In this document: positions 1 to 5,746 of the stretch, piece after piece | Layout of the letters: every line of letters starts with the position of its first letter | Numbering within the stretch: position 1 is the first letter of the stretch | Position numbers and translations under genes: made by a program | The notes under the pieces: model-generated | The model's database searches: none | Told to the model about the DNA's origin: nothing | The model's input: the letters and a program-made list of their open reading frames with translations, nothing else | Assembly: GCA_938004025.1 (NCBI GenBank) | Contig: CALKXC010000258.1 | Location: forward strand, 1-6,336 | Source of the DNA: an uncultured Leucothrix sp. | GTDB taxonomy: Bacteria; Pseudomonadota; Gammaproteobacteria; Thiotrichales; Thiotrichaceae | DNA: 6,336 nucleotides | Reading direction: 5' to 3'

Positions 1-6
1 CAGAAA

Positions 7-70
7 TTAAAAAACCAAAGGGAAGTAGGAAGCAAAAGTGGCTTAAGCTTGCCTACCTCAGCCTTTGGTT
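7..70 (-). terminator. Probable intrinsic terminator of the three-gene operon
   Basis: Read on the minus strand, AACCAAAGG (70-62) pairs perfectly with CCTTTGGTT (21-13). Inside this, CCTAC/GTAGG (52-56 with 25-29) and GCTT/AAGC (47-50 with 30-33) extend the stem to about 18 pairs with small internal loops. The outer stem runs straight into a T-run (TTTTTTAAT at about 15-7), as expected of a rho-independent terminator. It lies about 140 bases beyond the stop of the last gene in the operon, with no other gene between. The stem is imperfect and long, so this is a good but unproven call. Confidence 0.55.
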
Positions 71-206
71 GAGGAGGAGGAAATCATCTTACGGTTATTA
101 TAATAGCGAAGTGTAGCTGAACGTACAATTGACAAAAACTAATTGTTATGTTTAGAAAATCTGTACTTGAAATTTGAACCTATTTGCATCCAACTGGTTT
201 TTCGTA
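71..206. other. Short non-coding gap after the operon
   Basis: No open frame on either strand here has a credible start and length. It contains a weak 6-bp inverted repeat (ACAATT at 125-130, AATTGT at 141-146). A perfect TATAAT occurs at 99-104 but has no matching -35 box. A TTGACA at 129-134 is followed only by a poor -10 (TAGAAA, 18-base spacer), pointing towards the 3' end of the neighbouring gene. I see nothing firm. Confidence 0.4.
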
Positions 207-833
207 TCACTCGCAGTTCATATATTGACTCATACACGTCATACCACATTGAGCAAGAGCCATCATTTCAGCCATTTTTGATAAATCAGTAGCGTCTTCC
301 ATCGCTTCCATTTTCTTCATTCCATCACAGCTGCAATCACAAGCGCCACTGGAGCTACTCTCTTCTTCAGGCTCAGCGTCACTAAAGTCTGTTGTTGGTG
401 CACTGGGCTGTTGACCAGATAATAGCTGATCTAATCCCATTTTTCCGAATTTGTCTTTAAGTCTCGATAACCGCAAGTTTTTATAAGCATCGTATTCAGG
501 AGTACGCCATTCTTCTAACACGTTATTGCCAATAGCCAGCGCCCCAAAAGCAACGCTACCCTCAAATATCGTGGATGTTTTTTTGCCTATCTCGCAAATA
601 TCGACTTCGCCGCTACTTCCTGCTATCCGTAATAATGCTGCCATATTGATTTGACAGGTATTGGAAATCCCGCTGAACTCAATCGCCGAACGATCATACC
701 GTGTGATTGTTAATGAGCTCGGTTTCTTTTCATTAGGGATGACCAATGTATTACTATTGCCACTCTCTGAAGACATGGCAAACGCCTCAAAAGTACCAGT
801 CTGCCCAAACTCAATTGGCTTTTCCATCATCAT
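207..833 (-). CDS. Uncharacterised protein with Cys/Met-rich C-terminal tail
   Basis: This 208-aa product is the third gene of the operon. Its ATG overlaps the stop of the peptidase gene as ATGA, so it is probably translated by coupling. Three ATG codons stand in a row (833, 830, 827); I chose the first because of the overlap and a weak GAG-containing ribosome site 7-8 bases upstream. Residues 1-110 look beta-rich and 111-140 are charged and helical. Residues 141-163 form a low-complexity acidic/Ser linker. The tail holds CxCxC (C165, C167, C169), a Met-rich helix and C196, C200 and C207. With two further Cys (C60, C80) the total is eight. No signal peptide or membrane segment is visible, unlike both upstream neighbours. 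The tail could bind a metal or form disulphides; that is inference. I do not recognise a family. Confidence 0.85.
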   Translation of the reverse strand: MMMEKPIEFGQTGTFEAFAMSSESGNSNTLVIPNEKKPSSLTITRYDRSAIEFSGISNTCQINMAALLRIAGSSGEVDICEIGKKTSTIFEGSVAFGALAIGNNVLEEWRTPEYDAYKNLRLSRLKDKFGKMGLDQLLSGQQPSAPTTDFSDAEPEEESSSSGACDCSCDGMKKMEAMEDATDLSKMAEMMALAQCGMTCMSQYMNCE

Positions 834-2728
834 GAAAAGGTCTCTTTTTCACCCGAACTGTCTTCACGGTCACCAACTTCAAGTTGAGCGACATGCAAAC
901 GCTGGAAGCCATATAGTAAATCATTCGCCACGGGGTCTGGCAACTCAATACCAAGTCGTCCCTGCAATGCGCCCTCCAACATCGGCATCTGCATAAACTG
1001 TCCGTTTCCTCCCATCAGAGAACTAACTGACTTCCCCTTAATCACTAATGGCGCGTGCATGCCGCCTGCCGCAGGAATTCGCCCGACTCCTGTAGAGGCA
1101 TTAGTTTTTTTACCATTTACCGTCATGGTCGTATAACTCGTACCAAAGGTAAGATTGATCTTTTTCTTGTTACGCTTCGATCCGACGTCTTCAATGTCTG
1201 CCGGCACTCTCACTAATACAACTCGAACAGTAACATCCCCATTAAAAACCAACTTATCAGTCGTCCAATAACGGCCTGCCTGAGACCTCGGAATAATCTT
1301 TGACGTCCCCTGTTTTGGTGGCAACAAACAGGGGGAGTTTTTAGCCCCCTGTTTATTCAGCAAAGAATAACAATCACCATCTGCATTAGATGTTCCGGCT
1401 GTTTTAGACCATCCCAAATATAATTCATTTACTTTCTTCTGACTTCCCAACGCCTCAATATGTAAAGAAGCTTCGGCAATATTCTTGGCCTTAAACCCTT
1501 TCAGAGTAATATCCAAACAAAGCCCAGCGTAACGATCTAGGCTGACTGTTTTAACGGGAGCATTGCTATTTTTTGGTCCAACAATGACCTTTTTGCAACC
1601 TCCTAGTGAAACGGTATCCCATAAATTTTGCCTCATCTTCTTGTTAAAACGATAATCTGGCCAATTCAGCATTTCTGCCAAAAACATTGGGAAAGCATGC
1701 TCTAACCCTTGATTTGCTTTGCCATCATTGTCATCAATCCAGTCATCAACTTTTTTAGTCTGGTTTTTAAGGTCTTTAGCGGAAAAGGTTTTATATAAAT
1801 CATCAAATTTGTTGGTTTTTTTGTTTAGATATCGCCTATCGATATAATCCCAAAAGCCATTGCTGCGATAACCAAGCAAGCTTTCATAGGCATAGCCAAA
1901 CTTCTTTCCGCGAGGCTGCAAATTTAATGGCACATGATAAGGTCGCGTTAGGAAGAAACGCTTAGTATAAGGACTGGAATAAGGCCCATGATAGTCCTTG
2001 CCCGTTTTATCATTGGTCGCCTTAATCGCGACATAGTCAGCGATGCCCTCGCTAATCCAGTTATGCGCGCTGGCACATTTACCTTGCAGCAAATATTTCC
2101 AGCGATCAAATTGATGTACATGCCCCATTTCATGCAAAGTGAACATATCAAATACTGTTTTATTGGTTTGCCATACATCCTGCGCTTCTGAAGAAATTTT
2201 GATTGGGGCTGCCATGGTTTTAGCGGTATTCGCTGAGCAGCCACTCACAGCCATAATACCTTTTCTGTCACCTAGAAAAAGCAGGTTTGCATCACGCCCA
2301 AACGATTTAAGCTTTCCCGTCGGTCGAACACGTCCGGGTGCTGCGAAACCCATTGCCTCATAGGCCTTGGAGGCATCGGTAAAAGACCCCTCTAGCGCCT
2401 TAATAAAAGGCGGGGTGTAGTATCGGCGAAGCTCCGCGGGAGTATGTGGGTCACCTGCAAACTTTTGTAATTGCTCATCAATAAAGGTGCTACCTTGCTT
2501 ACAACCTGCAGAGCCAAGGTTTCTATCAACTCTAGCCATGAAATCAGCATCTTGATAACTGGCTTTTAGTGAAGCATTAAAATTTAAATCACCTATCGCG
2601 TTAAAGCCCTTGGTCCCATGACAAGTAAATTTCCATTCATAAGGAGGGTGCCCAGCTTGCGCTAGTAATTGCTGCGTAAAGCTGACACAACTGAGAATCA
2701 AAAGAAATAAACTAATGAATTTAATCAT
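830..2728 (-). CDS. Exported gluzincin-type zinc metallopeptidase
   Basis: The 632-aa product begins with a Sec signal peptide: a hydrophobic core at residues 4-15 and a canonical AQA site (cleavage after A25). C14 in the context LILSC is also lipobox-like, so a lipoprotein is possible. The zinc site is HEMGH (H199, E200, H203), with a probable third ligand E227 in NWISEGIADY. HExxH followed by WxxEGxAxY is typical of the peptidase MA (gluzincin) clan. A GFWDYIDRRY segment (291-300) and a helical stretch at 340-370 fit the C-terminal half of such a catalytic domain. Residues 390-560 appear beta-rich, perhaps an accessory sandwich domain. Eight Cys remain after SPase I cleavage (36, 76, 164, 218, 378, 404, 453, 467), enough for disulphides outside the cytoplasm. 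AGGGGG lies 7 bases before the ATG, which overlaps the upstream stop by 4 bases. The substrate is unknown, and I cannot name a MEROPS family. Confidence 0.88.
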   Translation of the reverse strand: MIKFISLFLLILSCVSFTQQLLAQAGHPPYEWKFTCHGTKGFNAIGDLNFNASLKASYQDADFMARVDRNLGSAGCKQGSTFIDEQLQKFAGDPHTPAELRRYYTPPFIKALEGSFTDASKAYEAMGFAAPGRVRPTGKLKSFGRDANLLFLGDRKGIMAVSGCSANTAKTMAAPIKISSEAQDVWQTNKTVFDMFTLHEMGHVHQFDRWKYLLQGKCASAHNWISEGIADYVAIKATNDKTGKDYHGPYSSPYTKRFFLTRPYHVPLNLQPRGKKFGYAYESLLGYRSNGFWDYIDRRYLNKKTNKFDDLYKTFSAKDLKNQTKKVDDWIDDNDGKANQGLEHAFPMFLAEMLNWPDYRFNKKMRQNLWDTVSLGGCKKVIVGPKNSNAPVKTVSLDRYAGLCLDITLKGFKAKNIAEASLHIEALGSQKKVNELYLGWSKTAGTSNADGDCYSLLNKQGAKNSPCLLPPKQGTSKIIPRSQAGRYWTTDKLVFNGDVTVRVVLVRVPADIEDVGSKRNKKKINLTFGTSYTTMTVNGKKTNASTGVGRIPAAGGMHAPLVIKGKSVSSLMGGNGQFMQMPMLEGALQGRLGIELPDPVANDLLYGFQRLHVAQLEVGDREDSSGEKETFS

Positions 2729-3174
2729 TGATTCACCCCCTGCTCTAAGTCCCTTATTGCTTTTATTACTGCGACATCTAAGTTTGCACCATCATCTTTT
2801 TCTGATGTCTGCTCATGCTTATAAACATGCAGTAGCTGTCCTAGTGCCTCTACAAAAAACACATACGGCGCAGGCTCAAATACATCTTTCAGCGGGCTGG
2901 ATTCTAGTAGTTGGAGCAAGGCTTCCTCCCCTACTTCTTCATAAAGGCGAACGCGCAGAAAGAGCCGCTCACTAAAGGAATCAGCTTGATTAAACTCCTC
3001 CGATAAAGGAGGCTCTGTTTTAGTTAAAAGCTGTTGGGTTACTGATAGCAATGTAAGCTCTTGCTCAATGCTGAGCGGGGAATCTAATTCACCGAAATCA
3101 TGAGCAGATATCGCTTGAACATTCAGCGTAAGAAAAATAACCAGTAGAGATCTAAGCAGATTAATTCTTTTCAT
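2725..3174 (-). CDS. Small exported helical protein, first gene of operon
   Basis: This 149-aa protein of unknown function is counted from ATG 3174. That start gives a clean Sec signal peptide (KR in the n-region, hydrophobic core LLRSLLVIFLTLNV, likely cleavage after VQA or AISA near residues 21-24). The frame stays open upstream to a TTG at 3201, which would add nine residues before the KR. Neither start has a convincing Shine-Dalgarno, so the choice rests on codon type and signal peptide. The mature part is acidic, rich in Leu and Glu and probably all-helical, with no Cys or catalytic motif visible. Its TGA overlaps the ATG of the metallopeptidase gene, suggesting coupled translation and matched amounts. 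It might be a partner, chaperone or inhibitor of that enzyme; this is inference from position only. Confidence 0.8.
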   Translation of the reverse strand: MKRINLLRSLLVIFLTLNVQAISAHDFGELDSPLSIEQELTLLSVTQQLLTKTEPPLSEEFNQADSFSERLFLRVRLYEEVGEEALLQLLESSPLKDVFEPAPYVFFVEALGQLLHVYKHEQTSEKDDGANLDVAVIKAIRDLEQGVNQ

Positions 3175-3222
3175 AAGGCAAGATTTAAGGTGATGGCTCA
3201 AGAATGATTGATTGCCCCGTTA

Positions 3223-3251
3223 ATAATAGTCAATCATCCCTGCATTGCCAG
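3223..3251 (-). promoter_or_regulatory. Candidate sigma-70 promoter of the three-gene operon
   Basis: On the minus strand, CTGGCA (3251-3246; 4 of 6 to TTGACA) is followed after 17 bases by TATTAT (3228-3223; 5 of 6 to TATAAT). Transcription would start near 3216, about 40 bases before the ATG at 3174. An 8-bp inverted repeat, ATGATTGA (3204-3211) and TCAATCAT (3230-3237), flanks the -10 and predicted start, where a repressor could sit. The boxes were chosen by eye in AT-rich sequence, so confidence is low. Confidence 0.33.
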
Positions 3252-3300
3252 TAACTGATAAATAATTACTCAAAATATGCGTAATATTAAATAAGTTTTT

Positions 3301-4632
3301 TCACCCTGTTCTACCCGCTAAAAAAAGTTCACGGACGTTAACTCGTGCTCTTAATCTTACGGCTAGTAAATATAATCCACCTAGTTTTCTGTGTAAAAAT
3401 AACGCATCAGCAGGAGGGGTATGCCAATAATCTTGCTCCATACTCAGTTTCATCCCTGCATCTTTTACTTTTTCCGTTATATTTGAAGCGCCAAAGTCAT
3501 AAACGCCGTCATAAGATAAAGGCTCGCAAGCTTGAACAAACAAATCAACCACGGTTGCTTGCTGCTCAGCCTTAATATCTTCTTCAAAAAAACCAATTGC
3601 CTGAGCGCCGGCCTCAATGCCCTCTCGATCGTTTTGCGTAGCCGCAAACATCAGCCCCGCATAAGCATCCGCAATGTCACTTGAATATTCGCGCGTTGCG
3701 CCAAAATCTAACAAAATCAATTTGCCGCTTTCACTATCATATTGGTAGTTTGCAAAATTAGGGTCGGTTTGTATTAAGTGAAACTCAAATATTTCTCTAA
3801 ATAGTAGCGACAGTAAAAGAGTAATTACACGATCTCGGTCTTCCTGTGGACCGTTTTCTAATGATTCAATAGGCGAGCCCGTCACAAAAGACATCGCTAA
3901 AACATTGTTTGTCGTTAGATCATCATAGATTTCTGGTAATAAATAATCTGGCTCATCGGCTAACAGCTCACGATAGCGTTTTAATGAAGCCGCTTCTTGC
4001 TCATAGTCAGCTTCAATATGTAGCTGCTGTTTGGCTTCTTCTAAGAGTGGTTTGTAATCGAGTGTTTTGGGAATCATTCCAGAGACACGCAGCAGCGTCG
4101 CCACATTATCAACATCACTATCAATGCTTTCTCTTACTCCAGGATACTGTATTTTCAAAGCAAGATGACGACCGTCTTTTGTATGAGCAGAGTGCACTTG
4201 TCCGATTGATGCTGCCGCAACGGGCTCAAATGAAAACTGCTTGAATTTAAGATTCCATCCCTTTCCCCAATTTTCTTCCAATACTTTATTGAGCTGGCTC
4301 AACGGCATTGACTTCGCATCAGAGCGTAAACGCGACAATATTTCAGTCATTTCAGGAGGCAGCAGATCACCCGTATCCATTGACATCATTTGACCCACTT
4401 TCATGGCAGCACCACGCAGCTGAGCAAGTTGATCAGTAATTCGTTTAGCATTACCGGGGGTTAACAACATCTCGCTGGCTTTAGGGCGATTGCCTTTGGC
4501 AAGCTGTCGCGCCCCTTCTGCTAGCATGCCACCGCCTATTCCAGTCGCTAAAGAACCTAGCTTGGCAAAACGTGAAAGCCGACCAGCGGGCACTGCCGAG
4601 GTATTTTTATTCTTTTTCTTGTCATCTTCCAT
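3301..4632 (-). CDS. ABC1/COQ8 (ADCK3-like) atypical kinase family protein
   Basis: The 443-aa protein carries the ABC1 (UbiB/COQ8) hallmarks in order. These are KVGQ (K78-Q81, the KxGQ motif), the Ala-rich loop AAASIGQVH (139-147) replacing the kinase P-loop, and K160 in LALKIQYPGV. They continue with ExD in EADYEQEA (E207, D209), the catalytic-loop equivalent QTDPNFAN (D290, N295) and DFG (309-311) in LLDFGATREY. The QTDPN and LLDFGATREY wording matches eukaryotic COQ8/ADCK3 rather than classical bacterial UbiB, as I recall those families. The protein is shorter than E. coli UbiB and lacks its C-terminal pair of membrane helices. Family members support ubiquinone biosynthesis or lipid handling, probably by ATP hydrolysis; the role here is inferred. 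The start is supported by AGGAAG six bases upstream. No ubi genes are adjacent. Confidence 0.93.
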   Translation of the reverse strand: MEDDKKKNKNTSAVPAGRLSRFAKLGSLATGIGGGMLAEGARQLAKGNRPKASEMLLTPGNAKRITDQLAQLRGAAMKVGQMMSMDTGDLLPPEMTEILSRLRSDAKSMPLSQLNKVLEENWGKGWNLKFKQFSFEPVAAASIGQVHSAHTKDGRHLALKIQYPGVRESIDSDVDNVATLLRVSGMIPKTLDYKPLLEEAKQQLHIEADYEQEAASLKRYRELLADEPDYLLPEIYDDLTTNNVLAMSFVTGSPIESLENGPQEDRDRVITLLLSLLFREIFEFHLIQTDPNFANYQYDSESGKLILLDFGATREYSSDIADAYAGLMFAATQNDREGIEAGAQAIGFFEEDIKAEQQATVVDLFVQACEPLSYDGVYDFGASNITEKVKDAGMKLSMEQDYWHTPPADALFLHRKLGGLYLLAVRLRARVNVRELFLAGRTG

Positions 4633-4655
4633 ACTAAGCTTCCTATTTTCGCTTA

Positions 4656-4684
4656 AATTTAATACCTATTCGGCCATTTGTCAG
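4656..4684 (-). promoter_or_regulatory. Candidate promoter of the ABC1-family gene
   Basis: On the minus strand, CTGACA (4684-4679; 5 of 6 to TTGACA) is followed after 17 bases by TAAATT (4661-4656; 4 of 6 to TATAAT). The predicted start near 4649 leaves a very short leader that just includes the AGGAAG ribosome site (4644-4639). Spacing and position are good, the -10 is weak. Confidence 0.38.
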
Positions 4685-4814
4685 AAAAGGTGAACCAAAA
4701 TCCCACTAACTCCACTAAATCAATAAGCGCATTACTTAAAAACAATAAGAAAGCGCTTAAATAATAAAAAGCGGGTTATTGTCATGTTCCTAAAATGATG
4801 TGACTTGATTAATC
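4685..4814. other. AT-rich intergenic stretch with short repeats
   Basis: No gene is seen. AAGCG occurs three times (4725, 4751, 4769). TAAGCGC (4724-4730) and GCGCTTA (4753-4759) form a 7-bp inverted repeat with a 22-base spacer. CGCTTAAAT at 4754-4762 recurs at 4650-4658 inside the leader of the ABC1-family gene. These could be regulator sites, but short AT-rich repeats also arise by chance. Confidence 0.25.
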
Positions 4815-4850
4815 TGGGTAGCTGAGCAATCAGCTACCCATTTTTGTTTG
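4815..4850 (+). terminator. Intrinsic terminator oriented on the plus strand
   Basis: TGGGTAGCTGA (4815-4825) and TCAGCTACCCA (4830-4840) form a perfect 11-bp stem with a GCAA (GNRA) loop on the plus strand, followed directly by TTTTTGTTTG. This is a textbook rho-independent terminator for plus-strand transcription. On the minus strand the same stem lies 14 bases past the mtnN stop, but only GATTAATC follows. There it would act at best as a weak terminator or a 3'-end stabilising hairpin. No plus-strand gene is visible upstream of it. Confidence 0.7.
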
Positions 4851-4854
4851 TGGC

Positions 4855-5619
4855 TTAAGCTGATCTATTGCCCTCATCTAATAAGCACCTTAAAACTCCT
4901 AAAGAATAAAGCTTAGCCACTTCATTAATGAATCGCGGGAAATCAATCGCTGCATCATCATCTGCTGAATCTGAAATCGTTCGAATCACTGAAAATGGCA
5001 CATGAAACGCTTCACAAACCTGAGCAACAGCCGCTCCTTCCATTTCTACACACGCGACGCTGGGCAAACGTTTTCGCAAATCTTCCACTTCCGCATCGCT
5101 CGAGATGAACTGATCGCCACTGGCAATATTACCCACCATCACTTTCGGCGCAGTGAGTGAAAACTCCTCGCGTAAAGCAGGTGATAGTGTCTTGCTTAGA
5201 TCGCCTGCGACAAACTCTTCAGCTGCCTGTTGCAGTTGGGAACGCCTCTCAGGATAGCTTTCAATCTGCGCTCGTCCTAATAACGGGATTTCATGACGGG
5301 GAATAATGGGGCTGGCATCCATATCATGTTGATATAGCTGCTTGCCAATAACGATGTCACCGACATTTAGATCGGCGTGAATGCCACCTGCAACGCCGGT
5401 GAAGATAATCTCTTTGACGCCTAACCCAGCGATTAGGTAGGTTGCCGTACTCGCAGCTGCCACCTTGCCCCAGTGAGAAAACACCATAACAACAGAGTGC
5501 CCCCAAAGCTCACCTTGATGGTAAGTACGACCGCCTACTTTGGTGGTGAAAACGCCTGTCATTTGTTGGACTAAAGCGGCGTTCTCTTCAGCCATGGCAC
5601 TCATAATTGCGATAGTCAT
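4855..5619 (-). CDS. mtnN: 5'-methylthioadenosine/S-adenosylhomocysteine nucleosidase
   Basis: This 254-aa cytoplasmic enzyme should cleave adenine from MTA and SAH, serving methionine salvage, removal of the methyltransferase inhibitor SAH and supply of the AI-2 precursor. The N-terminal IAIMSAMAEE carries E12. TGVAGG (74-79), HD (98-99), SGDQF (167-171), VEMEG (191-195, with E194) and ISD (215-217, with D217) follow in family order. E12, E194 and D217 match catalytic Glu12, Glu174 and Asp197 of the E. coli enzyme. Compared with my memory of E. coli Pfs (232 aa), numbering is identical to residue 99 and then shifted by exactly 20, so an insertion lies between 100 and 166. AAGGAG five bases before the ATG fixes the start. 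It is divergent from the SGNH gene. Another nucleoside phosphorylase-fold hydrolase is the main alternative. Confidence 0.93.
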   Translation of the reverse strand: MTIAIMSAMAEENAALVQQMTGVFTTKVGGRTYHQGELWGHSVVMVFSHWGKVAAASTATYLIAGLGVKEIIFTGVAGGIHADLNVGDIVIGKQLYQHDMDASPIIPRHEIPLLGRAQIESYPERRSQLQQAAEEFVAGDLSKTLSPALREEFSLTAPKVMVGNIASGDQFISSDAEVEDLRKRLPSVACVEMEGAAVAQVCEAFHVPFSVIRTISDSADDDAAIDFPRFINEVAKLYSLGVLRCLLDEGNRSA

Positions 5620-5682
5620 GATGACTCCTTAGATCATATTTCAATTCATTAAAACATAGGCTCACTTTGAATGCTTGTACAC

Positions 5683-5718
5683 GACGACCATTTTGTTGAC
5701 GCCAACAAAATGGTCGTC
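5683..5718. repeat. Perfect 16-bp inverted repeat, candidate operator or hairpin
   Basis: GACGACCATTTTGTTG (5683-5698) and its exact reverse complement CAACAAAATGGTCGTC (5703-5718) flank the 4-base loop ACGC. It lies between divergent genes, 64 bases from the mtnN start and 28 from the SGNH start. No T-run follows on either strand, so it does not look like a terminator. A TTGACG at 5696-5701 inside it resembles a -35 box, but no good -10 follows. A symmetric operator, a 5'-leader hairpin or a dispersed palindromic repeat are all possible. Confidence 0.8.
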
Positions 5719-5746
5719 TGCTTGCTCGGCATGTATTATTGACCAC

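Noticed and set aside
13..74. Integron attC-like site, because of the long imperfect palindrome and GTTGAGG
   Set aside because: The required RYYYAAC and GTTRRRY core boxes are not matched, and the T-run fits a terminator better.
1..116. Plus-strand frames open from the left edge (to 72 and to 116), possibly the end of a convergent gene
   Set aside because: They are only 23 and 37 codons long, which is common by chance, and they overlap the terminator hairpin.
129..158. Plus-strand promoter (TTGACA, 18-base spacer, TAGAAA)
   Set aside because: The -35 is perfect but the -10 is poor, and it would drive only antisense RNA into the operon end.
661..996. Plus-strand open frame of 111 codons
   Set aside because: It lies antisense across the junction of two well-supported minus-strand genes and shows no recognisable domain.
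1948..2363. Overlapping open frames on both strands inside the metallopeptidase gene
   Set aside because: They are shadows over the region encoding the HEMGH and NWISEG motifs and have no features of their own.
2715..2975. Plus-strand open frame of 86 codons, Leu/His-rich
   Set aside because: It is antisense to the small exported protein gene; its composition reflects the complement of Glu/Leu-rich coding sequence.
3345..4244. Two plus-strand frames (3345-3575, 3909-4244) within the ABC1 gene
   Set aside because: They are antisense to a gene with all family motifs intact.
4490..4693. Plus-strand frame of 67 codons across the ABC1 gene start
   Set aside because: The apparent hydrophobic run comes from the complement of Lys-rich N-terminal codons and the AT-rich leader.
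5653..5681. mtnN promoter TGTACA with TATGTT
   Set aside because: Both boxes match only 4 of 6 and other equally weak pairs exist nearby, so no choice is justified.
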